A DNA stretch of 64,000 nucleotides from Mucilaginibacter sp. cycad4 (GCF_034263275.1 NZ_CP139559.1:4526001-4590000); one strand, 5' to 3'; shown: positions 8,233 through 17,728, numbered from the stretch's first letter. Notes: generated from the letters alone by a model not told the origin. Program-made: numbers and translations.

Positions 8233-8517
8233 TTAAAACAACAACGATCCGTGTATAATTTCATAAACTGTTAATTCGCCATTAACAATTTTAAAAGCTA
8301 TAACCCAGTCATTGAAATGGCTGCATGAATATTTGAACGCGGCTAAAACGTGATGGTTACAAATGGAATGCTGCACACCAGGAACAGCCAATTTTTTTAT
8401 AGCAGCTTTAAATTTAAGGGCATATCTTGCGCCACTGCCAGGTGTATTTTTTGACTCTACAAAATCAGCTATTGCATCAATAACCTTTAAGGCCTTAGGC
8501 TTGATGGTAATGTTCAA
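8233..8517 (-). CDS. RelE/ParE-family toxin
   Basis: A 94-residue protein with the ParE-like pattern of N-terminal helices (KALKVIDAIADFVESKN, ALKFKAAIKKL) and a C-terminal sheet (DWVIAFKIVNGELTVYEIIHGS). The family comprises ribosome-dependent mRNA interferases or gyrase poisons; which applies here is not visible. It follows a small putative antitoxin gene by 15 bp on the same strand, the usual antitoxin-toxin order. Confidence 0.7.
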   Translation of the reverse strand: MNITIKPKALKVIDAIADFVESKNTPGSGARYALKFKAAIKKLAVPGVQHSICNHHVLAAFKYSCSHFNDWVIAFKIVNGELTVYEIIHGSLLF

Positions 8518-8532
8518 AATACAAGGGTGGGC

Positions 8533-8766
8533 TTATTGATATTTAGAAAAAGCTTTATCCAACGGAATAGCTTCTTCATCAATATCTTTATTTAAATAAT
8601 TGATCAACTCTTCGTCAGTTGCTTTTCTTCCAATCCCTTTCGCAACATCAATTGTATCCAAATCCTTAACCTCTTGTGTTTGTGCAGAAAGACCAAGCTC
8701 TTCCGCCAGCTGAATCAGCAAACGGGTCTTTTTTTCTGAATTTGATTGAATAATCACCGTAGTCAT
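8533..8766 (-). CDS. Putative antitoxin of the RelE/ParE pair
   Basis: A 77-residue protein. The N-terminus MTTVIIQSNSEKKTRLLIQLAEELG suggests a beta-strand followed by a helix, as in dimerising antitoxins. The acidic C-terminal half (DEELINYLNKDIDEEAIPLDKAF) would be the toxin-wrapping part. No named family was recognised. It is the first gene of a two-gene unit, 15 bp before the toxin. Confidence 0.65.
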   Translation of the reverse strand: MTTVIIQSNSEKKTRLLIQLAEELGLSAQTQEVKDLDTIDVAKGIGRKATDEELINYLNKDIDEEAIPLDKAFSKYQ

Positions 8767-8936
8767 ATACTAAGTTACCAATTTATTTATAAATAAACCC
8801 CAATAATTAACCTATTGAACGTATACAAATGCTCTTTAAATATTGCCAGGCACATAAATTTCAGTGTGGATAAATAACGTACCAAGTGCTAATAACTTAT
8901 CTCTAATTAACTAACCTCCAATTAACTAAATATCAC

Positions 8937-8944
8937 TACCTTTG
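8937..8944 (+). promoter_or_regulatory. Putative -7 promoter box of purH
   Basis: TACCTTTG matches TAnnTTTG and lies 22 bp upstream of the purH ATG at 8967. This also argues against starting at the GTG at 8961. Confidence 0.55.
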
Positions 8945-8966
8945 CGGCTCAAAAAACAGCGTGTAC

Positions 8967-10493
8967 ATGAGCCAGTCAGTTCAAATAAAAAATGCTTTAA
9001 TTTCTGTTTATTACAAAGATAATTTAGAGCCCATCATTCATGAGTTAAACCGCCTTGGTGTAAATATCTATTCAACCGGTGGTACCGAAACTTTTATCCG
9101 CAATTTAGGTGTAAATGTGATCCCGGTGGAGGACCTTACTTCTTATCCTTCCATCCTGGGTGGTCGCGTTAAAACCCTGCACCCTAAGGTTTTCGGTGGC
9201 ATTTTAGCCCGCAGGAGTTTTGATGGCGATAAACAGCAACTGGAGCAATATGAAATTCCTGAAATTGATTTGGTAATTGTCGACCTGTACCCTTTTGAAG
9301 AAACAGTACAATCAGGAGCTGGCGCTGAAGATGTGATCGAAAAGATCGATATCGGCGGTATTTCTTTGATCCGCGCAGCTGCAAAAAACTTTAAAGATGT
9401 AGTGATCGTAGCATCAAAAGATGACTATGCCGGCCTGGAAAATATCCTGAAAACGCAGGATGGTGTTACTACAATTGATCAGCGCCGTTCATTTGCGCAA
9501 AAAGCATTCAACATATCGTCAAACTATGATACCCATATCTTTAACTACTTTAACGAGGCCGAACCACTTCCGGTATTTAAACAAAGTATCCAAACCAGCC
9601 AGGTTTTACGCTATGGTGAAAACCCGCACCAAAAAGGAACTTTCTACGGCAACCTTGATGCCATGTTCAACAAACTGAACGGTAAAGAGCTTTCATACAA
9701 TAACCTGGTTGATGTTGATGCCGCCGTTGCCATTATCGATGAGTTTACCGAGCCTACCATCGCTATCCTTAAGCATACCAATGCCTGCGGTGTAGCTTCG
9801 CGTTCATTTATCAAAGAAGCATGGATCGATGCTTTGGCTTGCGATCCGGTATCAGCCTTTGGTGGTGTAATTATTGCCAATGCCGAAATCGATGCTGAAA
9901 CAGCTACCGAGATTGACAAGATATTCTACGAAGTGTTGATCGCTCCGGCATTTACAGACGAAGCTGTGCAGATCCTTTCAGGTAAAAAGAACCGCATCCT
10001 GTTGGTTCGCCAGCCGGTTGAGTTGCCTGTTAAGCATTTCAAAACTTTATTGAATGGCGTTATTGAGCAGGATAAAGACGCGGTGATTGAAGGCCCGGCC
10101 CAAATGACTACGGTTACTGAAAAAGCCCCTACAGAGGCCGAACTGAAAGACCTGTTCTTCGCTAACAAAATTGTAAAGCATACCAAATCAAACACTATAG
10201 TGTTTGCTAAAAATAACCAGCTAATGGCAAGTGGCGTTGGCCAAACCTCGAGGGTTGACGCGCTTAAACAAGCGATAATTAAAGCACAAAGCTTCGGTTT
10301 TGACCTGAACGGAGCGGTAATGGCATCTGATGCATTTTTCCCGTTCCCTGATTGTGCCGAATTGGCTGCCGATGCTGGTATCACTGCCATTTTACAACCC
10401 GGCGGTTCAATTAACGACAAACTTTCGATTGCTATGTGCAATGAAAAAGGTTTGGCTATGGTAACTACCGGCGTACGTCACTTTAAACACTAA
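8967..10493 (+). CDS. purH: Bifunctional AICAR formyltransferase / IMP cyclohydrolase
   Basis: Catalyses the last two steps of IMP synthesis. The 508-residue protein has an N-terminal MGS-like cyclohydrolase domain (YSTGGTETFIRNLGV, GGRVKTLHPKVFGGIL) and a C-terminal AICAR transformylase domain with RYGENPHQKGTFYG, the catalytic motif KHTNACGVA, and the C-terminal ILQPGGSINDK. Length is normal for the family. The ATG at 8967 (MSQSVQIK) is preferred over the in-frame GTG at 8961 because of the promoter spacing. It appears monocistronic. Confidence 0.97.
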   Translation: MSQSVQIKNALISVYYKDNLEPIIHELNRLGVNIYSTGGTETFIRNLGVNVIPVEDLTSYPSILGGRVKTLHPKVFGGILARRSFDGDKQQLEQYEIPEIDLVIVDLYPFEETVQSGAGAEDVIEKIDIGGISLIRAAAKNFKDVVIVASKDDYAGLENILKTQDGVTTIDQRRSFAQKAFNISSNYDTHIFNYFNEAEPLPVFKQSIQTSQVLRYGENPHQKGTFYGNLDAMFNKLNGKELSYNNLVDVDAAVAIIDEFTEPTIAILKHTNACGVASRSFIKEAWIDALACDPVSAFGGVIIANAEIDAETATEIDKIFYEVLIAPAFTDEAVQILSGKKNRILLVRQPVELPVKHFKTLLNGVIEQDKDAVIEGPAQMTTVTEKAPTEAELKDLFFANKIVKHTKSNTIVFAKNNQLMASGVGQTSRVDALKQAIIKAQSFGFDLNGAVMASDAFFPFPDCAELAADAGITAILQPGGSINDKLSIAMCNEKGLAMVTTGVRHFKH

Positions 10494-10502
10494 TTTTGAG
10501 CT

Positions 10503-10628
10503 GGTTTAATCGAGTTTGGTGAGTGATTGATTAAGTTGATTAGGAGAGTGGTTGGTTTGCGGAGGAGGTTTTAATTAATTTAATCAATCAACACAAAACT
10601 TAATCAACTTAATCCAGCTTAATCAACC
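10503..10628. repeat. Degenerate inverted repeat of TTGATTAAGTTGATT words
   Basis: GGTTTAATCGAGTTT ... GATTGATTAAGTTGATTAGG faces AATCAATCAACACAAAACTTAATCAACTTAATCC. It lies directly after purH and could act as a terminator or be a decayed repeat. Confidence 0.5.
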
Positions 10629-10743
10629 ATTCTCCTGAACCCAACACAATAAATGTGATTTTTTAACGCTTAAGTTTGCAAAATGCTAAACTATTTAAGC
10701 GTATTTTTATAAACTTTGCATAACATACTGAAAGAAATACCAG

Positions 10744-11766
10744 ATGGGTTTATTTAACTTTTTTACACAAGAAATTGCTATCGATTTAGGTACAGCAAAT
10801 ACCCTCATTATACATAACGATAAAGTTGTTGTTGACGAACCCTCGATCGTGGCGTTCGACAGGACAACCAATAAAGTGATTGCCATAGGCAGGCAGGCCA
10901 TGCAGATGGAAGGTAAAACGCACGATAATATCCGTACCGTGCGCCCGCTTAAAGATGGCGTAATTGCCGACTTTAACGCTGCCGAGCACATGATCCGTGG
11001 GATGATCAAAATGATTAACCAGGGCAAGGGGTGGTTCTTCCCATCGCTGCGTATGGTGATCTGCATCCCTTCGGGTATTACCGAGGTGGAGAAACGTGCC
11101 GTACGCGACTCGGCCGAGATTGCCGGCGCTAAAGAGGTTTACCTCATCCACGAACCAATGGCTGCTGCTGTAGGTATCGGTATCGACGTAGAGGAGCCCA
11201 TGGGCAACATGATCATAGATATTGGTGGTGGTACCACCGAAATTGCCGTTATCGCTTTATCGGGAATTGTGTGCGACCAATCGATCCGCGTAGCAGGTGA
11301 CAACTTTGATTCGGACATTGTTCAATATATCCGCCGTCAGCATAACATCATGATTGGTGACCGTACCGCCGAAAAAATTAAAATTGAGGTTGGCGCCGCG
11401 CTTCCTGAACTGAGCGAGCCGCCAGGCGACTTTGCCGTTCAAGGCCGTGACCTCATGACAGGTGTGCCAAAACAGATCATGGTATCGTACACCGAGATCG
11501 CGCATTGTTTGGATAAATCAATCTCCAAGATTGAAGAAGCGATATTGAAAGCATTGGAAATTACCCCGCCCGAACTTTCGGCCGATATTTACCAAACCGG
11601 GATCTACTTAACCGGTGGCGGTGCATTATTACGCGGTTTGGATAAGCGTGTGGCTGCCAAAACAAAACTTCCCGTTCACGTTGCCGAAGACCCTCTTCGC
11701 GCCGTAGTACGCGGAACCGGCACCGCCCTTAAAAACATTGGTAATTTTAAATTTTTAATGCAGTAG
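10744..11766 (+). CDS. mreB: Rod-shape-determining actin homologue MreB
   Basis: Bacterial actin that polymerises under the inner membrane and positions lateral wall synthesis. The 340-residue protein contains actin-fold motifs: phosphate-1 IAIDLGTANTLI at the N-terminus, phosphate-2 MIIDIGGGTTEIAVI, and the adenosine motif YLTGGGALLRGLDK near the C-terminus. IHEPMAAAVGIG is also typical. The amphipathic N-terminal stretch MGLFNFFTQE fits membrane binding. It is the first gene of mreB-mreC-mreD-mrdA-rodA, all on the plus strand. Confidence 0.97.
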   Translation: MGLFNFFTQEIAIDLGTANTLIIHNDKVVVDEPSIVAFDRTTNKVIAIGRQAMQMEGKTHDNIRTVRPLKDGVIADFNAAEHMIRGMIKMINQGKGWFFPSLRMVICIPSGITEVEKRAVRDSAEIAGAKEVYLIHEPMAAAVGIGIDVEEPMGNMIIDIGGGTTEIAVIALSGIVCDQSIRVAGDNFDSDIVQYIRRQHNIMIGDRTAEKIKIEVGAALPELSEPPGDFAVQGRDLMTGVPKQIMVSYTEIAHCLDKSISKIEEAILKALEITPPELSADIYQTGIYLTGGGALLRGLDKRVAAKTKLPVHVAEDPLRAVVRGTGTALKNIGNFKFLMQ

Positions 11767-11769
11767 ATT

Positions 11770-11873
11770 AGAAGCAAGAAAGTAAGAATCAAGATACAAG
11801 AAGGAAATAAATTGAACGTTGTTTCTCTCCTTCTTGTTTCCTGGTTCTTGTTATCTTGATTCCAATTTCAAAT
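11770..11873. repeat. Inverted repeat between mreB and mreC
   Basis: GAATCAAGATACAAGAAGG on the left is mirrored by TTCTTGTTATCTTGATTC on the right. It lies inside the rod operon, so it may modulate rather than stop read-through. Confidence 0.5.
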
Positions 11874-11883
11874 CTGAAAAGCA

Positions 11884-12717
11884 ATGCGTAACCTTTGGAT
11901 ATTTATAACTAAGTATAACGCGTTTTTTTTATTCCTGATTTTTGAGATTAGCTCGCTGCTTATATATATAAAATACAACTCGTTTCAAAAAGCGTCTTTT
12001 ATTAACTCAACCAATAAGGTAACCGGCACGCTGTACAGCCAGGTTGACGCCTTAAAAGAATACCTTTCATTAAAAGGGACCAATGACAGCCTTGCCCGCG
12101 AAAACGCTAAGCTTCGCGGCCAGCTCAAAGTTTCTATGTATGTTGATAGTGTTGAAAAGCACAAGGTTAACGACACTGTTTACAAACAGCAGTATACTTA
12201 TATTGTAGCCAAAGTAATCAATAACTCATTCAATAAACGCAGCAACTATATCACTATCGACCGGGGCAGCAGGGATGGGATCCAAAAAGATATGGGTGTA
12301 ATAACCGGGGCAGGCGTTGTGGGCCAGGTAATTGCTGTTACTGAGCATTTAGCTATCATTCAATCGGTATTGCATAAAAATACGCGGTTTAGCGCCATGC
12401 TTGCCAGCACAAAAGATATAGGTTCATTTGTTTGGGGCAATGACCTTGATCCGCACCGGGGAGTATTGATAGATATTCAGAATAACGCACAACCTAAAAT
12501 TGGCGATACAGTGGTTACCTCGGGCTATTCGCTTTTCCCTACCGGTATACCGTTTGGCAAAATTACCAACCTGCATGCCAAAGGCGGCGGTTTACTCATC
12601 AACGTTGAGGTAGCTTTAGCTGTTGATTTTACAAAGCTTCAATACGTTTACGTGGTCAATAACAAATTTGCCGGTGAACAAACGGGACTGGAGGCCGTAC
12701 AAAACAAAAATGAGTAG
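11884..12717 (+). CDS. mreC: Rod-shape-determining protein MreC
   Basis: Periplasmic scaffold of the elongasome that activates PBP2/RodA. The 277-residue protein has a short cytoplasmic start, one membrane span (FFLFLIFEISSLLIYIKYN), a coiled-coil segment (about 55-85), and a beta-rich MreC domain with the conserved YITIDRGSRDGIQKDMGVI and VVTSGYSLFPTGIPFGKI. It overlaps mreD by 8 bp, so translation is coupled. Confidence 0.93.
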   Translation: MRNLWIFITKYNAFFLFLIFEISSLLIYIKYNSFQKASFINSTNKVTGTLYSQVDALKEYLSLKGTNDSLARENAKLRGQLKVSMYVDSVEKHKVNDTVYKQQYTYIVAKVINNSFNKRSNYITIDRGSRDGIQKDMGVITGAGVVGQVIAVTEHLAIIQSVLHKNTRFSAMLASTKDIGSFVWGNDLDPHRGVLIDIQNNAQPKIGDTVVTSGYSLFPTGIPFGKITNLHAKGGGLLINVEVALAVDFTKLQYVYVVNNKFAGEQTGLEAVQNKNE

Positions 12718-13228
12718 GACTATCCTTGTTAACCTTGTCAGGTTTATAGTTTTGGTTTTTATACAGGTATTCCTGCTAAAAAACATAACGTTTTATAATC
12801 TTGCCACCCCATATTTCTATATCCTTTTTATCCTGTTGCTTCCCTTTGAAGTACCTAACTTACTGCTGTTTGTACTCTCGTTCCTGATAGGCCTCACTAT
12901 TGATGCTTTTTACGATACACCGGGGCTTCATGCTGCAGCCTGTGTTGTACTGGCATTGGTGCGCATACTTTTCATCAGTATTACCGTACAAAAGGATGGT
13001 TTTGATAACGAGCCCGAACCTACTTTGAGTATTATGGGTTTCAGGTGGTTTTTTACTTACGCTTTGATCCTTACTTTATTCCACCACTTTTTCCTGCTTA
13101 ATTTAGAGGTTTTTAGTTTTTCTGAAATACAATACACACTAAGCCGTGTTGTTTTGAGTTCATTGTTTACCGTATTTTTAATACTAATTTCGGGCCTGCT
13201 ATTTTTCAGAAGGAAAGAACGTAAATGA
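12710..13228 (+). CDS. mreD: Rod-shape-determining membrane protein MreD
   Basis: A small inner-membrane elongasome component. The 172-residue protein is almost wholly hydrophobic with about five to six predicted spans, e.g. FIVLVFIQVFLL, YFYILFILLLPFEVPNLLLF and SLFTVFLILISGLLFF. The PFE motif in the second span region is seen in Bacteroidota MreD. The ATG at 12710 (MSRTILVNLVRF) overlaps the end of mreC by 8 bp; the open frame continues further upstream inside mreC, but that extension is not MreD-like. Its end overlaps mrdA by 4 bp (ATGA). Confidence 0.88.
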   Translation: MSRTILVNLVRFIVLVFIQVFLLKNITFYNLATPYFYILFILLLPFEVPNLLLFVLSFLIGLTIDAFYDTPGLHAAACVVLALVRILFISITVQKDGFDNEPEPTLSIMGFRWFFTYALILTLFHHFFLLNLEVFSFSEIQYTLSRVVLSSLFTVFLILISGLLFFRRKERK

Positions 13229-15261
13229 ATAAGTTTTTTGAACGCCGCTACGTTGTTACCGGTATTTTTATAGCTATCATATTAGCCCTGCTGGGAAGGC
13301 TTTACTATATCCAGATAGTTGATGACCGCTATACCATATACGCCAACAGTAACGTAAGGCGTACAACCATACTTTATCCCGCGCGCGGACCTATACTCGA
13401 CCGCAACGGTAAGATCCTTGTACAAAACGACCCCATTTATGATGTTACCGTTAACCCCAAGGAGGTAAAACCTTTTGATACCTTGTTGTTTTGCAAAATG
13501 ATAGGTATCGACAAGGAGGGTTTCGACAAACGCTTTATCAAGGCAAAAAGGCAATCGCCCAATACAGCATCCGTATTTGAAAAACAAGTTTCGGTTGAGC
13601 TGTATGCCTCATTGCAGGAAAAACTTTTTGAATTTCCGGGCTTTGATATCGTTCGGCGCACTATACGCACCTATCCTGATTCGGTAGCGGCACAGTTTTT
13701 AGGTTTTATTGGTGAGGTTACCGACAGGGACATCAAACGCTCAAACGGCTATTATCATCTTGGCGATTATATCGGTGTTACCGGTGTTGAAAAAGCGTAT
13801 GAAAATGTATTGCGCGGTCAGCGTGGCGTACAGATACAAATGGTTGATTCGCATGGTGTACCCAAAGGCTCGTTTGCCAATGGAGCGCTTGATACCGTAC
13901 CCCGTTCGGGCGAGCGCCTGACCTCATCGTTAGACATCGACCTGCAAAGGCTTGGCGAAAAATTGATGCAAAACAAGCTGGGCAGTATTGTGGCTATAGA
14001 GCCATCATCGGGCGAGATCTTGTGTTATGTAAGCAGTCCTACTTATGATCCTAACCTGATGGTGGGCCGGCAGCGAGGCAACAACCTGGCCAAAATGTAT
14101 AATAACCCGTATAAGCCGTTTTTCATCAGGCCTATTCAGGCGCAATATCCTCCTGGCTCGTCATTTAAACCACTAAGCGCGCTTATTGCTTTACAGGAAG
14201 GGATTATTAACCCCAATGAAACCTTTTATTGCACTGGTAATTACCGGGCGGGTAACCGAATTGTACACTGTAACCATGGTGAAGCACACGGCACAGTAAA
14301 TATGGCCCGGGCAGTAGCCGAATCATGCAACGGTTATTTTTCGATGGTATTTCAGCGCATTGTTGACCGATACGGCGTGAAGCGAACAGAAGCCAATTTT
14401 GCGGCATGGCGAAATAATGTTATGAAATTTGGCCTTGGCGCCCGGCTTGACCTGGATATGCCGGCCGAAAGCCGTGGCAACGTACCCACCCCGCTGCATT
14501 ATGATAACGTTTACAAAAAAGGCGGCTGGCGCTCAAGCACCATCGTGCCGCTGGCCATTGGCCAGGGCGAGTTATTGGCAACCCCATTACAAATGGCTAA
14601 CCTGGAATGCACCATTGCCAATCGCGGGTTTTATTATAAACCCCATTTAATTAAAGCTATAGGTAGCAAAAACGTAATTAAAAAGGAATACGTAGAAAAA
14701 AACTATGTTGGGATAGATTCGGGATATTTTGAACCTGTTATTAACGGGATGCAGGCGGTAGTTGAAAATGGCACAGCCCGCAGGTCAAAAATACCTGATA
14801 TTATTATGTGCGGTAAAACCGGTACTGCGCAAAACCCGCATGGTGAGGATAACTCAGTATTTGTTGCCTTCGCCCCACGCGATAATCCTAAAATAGCGAT
14901 TGCTGTTGTAGTTGAAAACTCGGGCGAGGGTGCTCATTGGGCCGCTCCCATTGCCAGCTTTATAGTTGAAAAATATTTAAAAGGCAAGGTAACACCGCGC
15001 GAATCGGGAATTACGGTAGACTATTATGCAAATGCCAACCGCCTGCCCGACCTCAGCCTTTATGCTCAAGACCTGCAAAAAGAACGCAGGCGTGACAGCA
15101 TCAGGACGGCAAAGGCTGATTCCATCAAAAAGTTCAAGGCCGATTCAATTAAGAAATTCAAGGCCGATTCTATAAAAAAAGAAAGGCGCGAAGCAGCTTA
15201 TAACAATAAGCCTGCAAACTGGATTAAATCATTAACGGGCGGGAGGCCGGGCAAGTCATGA
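13225..15261 (+). CDS. mrdA: Penicillin-binding protein 2 (elongasome transpeptidase)
   Basis: Cross-links peptidoglycan during cell elongation, paired with RodA. The 678-residue protein has a single N-terminal membrane anchor (GIFIAIILALLGRLYYIQIV), a pedestal/dimerisation domain (PARGPILDRNG), and the transpeptidase domain with the active-site Ser in PGSSFKPLSA, the SCN motif (AESCNGYFSM) and CGKTGTAQ. The tail is unusual: an eight-residue unit KADSIKKF is repeated almost three times at 15112-15180, making a very basic C-terminal extension beyond the catalytic domain. It overlaps both neighbours by 4 bp. Confidence 0.95.
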   Translation: MNKFFERRYVVTGIFIAIILALLGRLYYIQIVDDRYTIYANSNVRRTTILYPARGPILDRNGKILVQNDPIYDVTVNPKEVKPFDTLLFCKMIGIDKEGFDKRFIKAKRQSPNTASVFEKQVSVELYASLQEKLFEFPGFDIVRRTIRTYPDSVAAQFLGFIGEVTDRDIKRSNGYYHLGDYIGVTGVEKAYENVLRGQRGVQIQMVDSHGVPKGSFANGALDTVPRSGERLTSSLDIDLQRLGEKLMQNKLGSIVAIEPSSGEILCYVSSPTYDPNLMVGRQRGNNLAKMYNNPYKPFFIRPIQAQYPPGSSFKPLSALIALQEGIINPNETFYCTGNYRAGNRIVHCNHGEAHGTVNMARAVAESCNGYFSMVFQRIVDRYGVKRTEANFAAWRNNVMKFGLGARLDLDMPAESRGNVPTPLHYDNVYKKGGWRSSTIVPLAIGQGELLATPLQMANLECTIANRGFYYKPHLIKAIGSKNVIKKEYVEKNYVGIDSGYFEPVINGMQAVVENGTARRSKIPDIIMCGKTGTAQNPHGEDNSVFVAFAPRDNPKIAIAVVVENSGEGAHWAAPIASFIVEKYLKGKVTPRESGITVDYYANANRLPDLSLYAQDLQKERRRDSIRTAKADSIKKFKADSIKKFKADSIKKERREAAYNNKPANWIKSLTGGRPGKS

Positions 15262-16523
15262 GCAATCAGCAGCGGAGTTTCTTTTTTAATGTAGATTGGC
15301 TTACAGTTTTTTTATACCTTATACTTTGTACCATAGGCTGGTTCAATATCCACGCGGCAGTTTTTGATGCCAATCACTCCAGTATTGTTGATGCCTCTAC
15401 CAATTACGGCAAGCAGTTTATTTACATCTGCGTATCCATTGTTGTCGGCATTGTAATATTGCTGCTCGAAAGCCGGTTTATTGCAGCCTTAGCCCCGGCA
15501 TTTTACGTGGTGATTGTGCTGTTATTGATACTGGTGCTGGTGATAGGCCGAAACGTAGGCGGCAACCAAGCCTGGATTAACATGGGCGGCGGTTTCCGGC
15601 TGCAGCCTTCGGAGTTTGCCAAGTTTGCCACCTGTTTATTGCTTGCGCGATATTTAAGCGGCACAAACATCCGGGTTACCGAGCCCAAATCATTTTTAAT
15701 GGCCGCCGTGATTATCGGGTTCCCGATGCTGCTGATCATGCTGCAGCCCGATACCGGTTCAACACTGGTATTTTGCTCACTAATATTTGTTTTATACCGC
15801 GAAGGGCTTTCTCCTTACTTCCTGGTTATAGCGGGTTTGTTTATCACCCTTTTCGTAACATCGTTATTATACAATCCGCTATATATTGTGCTGATACTGG
15901 CTGCAATAACTGCTTTCATTATCTTTTTGTTTAAACGTAACAGACAGTTAATCAAAACTGTGGTTATTGGCCTTGCTATTTGTATAGCATTTATATTCAG
16001 CGTAAAATTTATCTATACCCACGTTTTAAAGAAACATCAAACAGAGCGTATTAACATACTCCTGGGTATCACTACCGATTTAAAGGGCAAAGGTTACAAC
16101 GTAAACCAGTCTAAAATAGCTATAGGTTCAGGAAAACTCTGGGGTAAAGGCTACTTACATGGCACACAAACCCAATACTCATTTGTACCGGAGCAAAGTA
16201 CCGACTTTATTTTTTGTACCGTTGGCGAAGAATGGGGCTTTGCAGGGTCATTAACGGTAATAGGCCTCTTCATGTTCCTGATATTGCGGGTCATTGTTAT
16301 AGCCGAACGGCAGCGATCGCCTTTTACCCGTATTTACGGCTACGGCGTAGCTTCAGTGCTGTTTTTTCACGTGGTGATCAATATCGGTATGACCATCGGT
16401 GTAGTACCCGTTATCGGGATCCCTTTACCATTCATCAGCTATGGAGGGTCATCGCTGTTAAGCTTTACCATGCTCCTGTTCGTGCTCATTAAGCTCGACT
16501 CCAACAGGATGGGGATCATTTAA
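15258..16523 (+). CDS. rodA: Peptidoglycan glycosyltransferase RodA (SEDS family)
   Basis: SEDS-family membrane glycosyltransferase that polymerises lipid II during elongation. The 421-residue protein is highly hydrophobic with about ten spans and carries SEDS motifs: GGNQAWINMGGGFRLQPSEF, MLQPDTGSTLVF, and near the C-terminus GVVPVIGIPLPFISYGGSS. A long extracellular loop includes FVPEQSTDFIFCTVGEEWGF. It is the last gene of the rod operon and starts within the end of mrdA (4-bp ATGA overlap). Confidence 0.95.
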   Translation: MSNQQRSFFFNVDWLTVFLYLILCTIGWFNIHAAVFDANHSSIVDASTNYGKQFIYICVSIVVGIVILLLESRFIAALAPAFYVVIVLLLILVLVIGRNVGGNQAWINMGGGFRLQPSEFAKFATCLLLARYLSGTNIRVTEPKSFLMAAVIIGFPMLLIMLQPDTGSTLVFCSLIFVLYREGLSPYFLVIAGLFITLFVTSLLYNPLYIVLILAAITAFIIFLFKRNRQLIKTVVIGLAICIAFIFSVKFIYTHVLKKHQTERINILLGITTDLKGKGYNVNQSKIAIGSGKLWGKGYLHGTQTQYSFVPEQSTDFIFCTVGEEWGFAGSLTVIGLFMFLILRVIVIAERQRSPFTRIYGYGVASVLFFHVVINIGMTIGVVPVIGIPLPFISYGGSSLLSFTMLLFVLIKLDSNRMGII

Positions 16524-16534
16524 GCGCTCTTAGT

Positions 16535-16655
16535 CCGCAAGTCGGAAAGGTCGGAAAGTCCGTAAGTTAGAAAAGCAGGCTGAAGGTATGCTATCAAAAG
16601 CAATATTATTCAAGTCGCTTTGGCTATGAACTATGGACCATCAACCATGAACTAA
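16535..16655. repeat. Intergenic low-complexity word repeats
   Basis: AGTCGGAAAGGTCGGAAAGTCCG and CTATGAACTATGGACCATCAACCATGAACT stretches between the convergent rodA and the next gene. Related TATGAACCATGA words occur at 40376-40552. Confidence 0.45.
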
Positions 16656-16660
16656 AAACT

Positions 16661-17728
16661 TCACCCCGCCGGATACCTTCTTTTCAGCAAAGCGTAAAAC
16701 TTATCGGCCGTTGACGCTTTACTTTCCCAGTTGTTTTTAACTACATAGTTTGTTTTCAGGAAACGCTCGGCTTCTTCAAAGGTATTAAAGCGGTTTACTA
16801 TTTCAATAGCCTCGCTGTAGGCCAGGCTGTAACCATTAAACAAATCTTTTATATAAAGCAGCTTATCGTTCAGGTTTATGGCCGATTTAAGATCGGTAAC
16901 CGGCAGCTCGGCAGTGGTGCTTGTTGCATTGTTAGCTTTCTCGGCCTTCTGGGCCATCATCCTTTGATTGAATGTCAGTACCTGCTGACTATTCGTATCT
17001 GCCGGAGCCGTTGCAGTAACGGGCTGGTCGGCGGGCTTTAGGGGTTCAACTACCGGTGCAGGGTTTAGCTGCTCAACCGCAGGGGCAATTGCAGCTGGTT
17101 TTTCGGGGAGCTGGCTTATCAACTCTTCCTGCTCAAACCGGTCGGCTTCATCATCCCAGGTATCAGCTTCATTTAAATTTAGTTCAAAGCCGTTGCCTTC
17201 AGGAATCTCCTGCTGAAAAGAATAACTGTCTGTATCTTTTTCCGCAGCAATATTTATTTGCGGTTCGGGTGTTTCCTTTATTTCGGGAGCGGGGTTGATC
17301 ACCTCAATTTTTACCGGGTTAAACGGCACCGGAGCTGGTGGTTCAGCATCACTGGTAAGTTCTATCTTATCAACCGGCACCGGAACATGCTGCTGTACTA
17401 CCGGCTCAAAAAAGCGCTGTTCATGCAAAGCTTCCTCCTTTGCAGGCGGAGGTGTTACAGGCACAGGGGCGGGAGGTAACACCAGGGTCACCGGTTTATG
17501 TTCTTCAGCTATGGGCTGGTTTTTTTCTGCAAGCAGTGCCGGGGCTGCCGCGCGCTCATTGATACGGCGCAATATTTCGGCATGGTCTTTTAAAAAATGG
17601 GCGTTGGCTACAAAAAGTTCTAATTCAAGCTCGTTAAGTTCGCTGGGATCAGCGGCAAGGTAGTCGTATTGATCATTAAGCTCTTTTAAAATCCCACCTA
17701 TCTTTTTAAATACATCCATTTGCTTCAT
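16661..17728 (-). CDS. Conserved Bacteroidota protein of unknown function, Pro/Glu-rich centre
   Basis: A 355-residue cytoplasmic protein without signal peptide or membrane span. The N-terminal 75 residues are helical and acidic (FKKIGGILKELNDQYDYL). The middle (about 75-245) is low-complexity Pro/Ala/Glu/Val-rich and probably disordered. The C-terminal 100 residues look folded and conserved (KSAINLNDKLLYIKDLFNG, AIEIVNRFNTFEEAERFL, KFYALLKRRYP). The two folded ends joined by a flexible linker suggest a scaffold, but no function can be assigned. It is divergent from tdk, 73 bp apart. Confidence 0.7.
   Translation of the reverse strand: MKQMDVFKKIGGILKELNDQYDYLAADPSELNELELELFVANAHFLKDHAEILRRINERAAAPALLAEKNQPIAEEHKPVTLVLPPAPVPVTPPPAKEEALHEQRFFEPVVQQHVPVPVDKIELTSDAEPPAPVPFNPVKIEVINPAPEIKETPEPQINIAAEKDTDSYSFQQEIPEGNGFELNLNEADTWDDEADRFEQEELISQLPEKPAAIAPAVEQLNPAPVVEPLKPADQPVTATAPADTNSQQVLTFNQRMMAQKAEKANNATSTTAELPVTDLKSAINLNDKLLYIKDLFNGYSLAYSEAIEIVNRFNTFEEAERFLKTNYVVKNNWESKASTADKFYALLKRRYPAG

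Noticed and set aside
5308..8766. Defence island around the two toxin-antitoxin pairs
   Set aside because: Only metabolic genes lie between and around them; no restriction, Abi or CBASS-type gene is present.
12623..12709. Longer mreD reading frame starting inside mreC
   Set aside because: The extension overlaps conserved mreC sequence and has no MreD character; ATG 12710 gives the usual 8-bp overlap.
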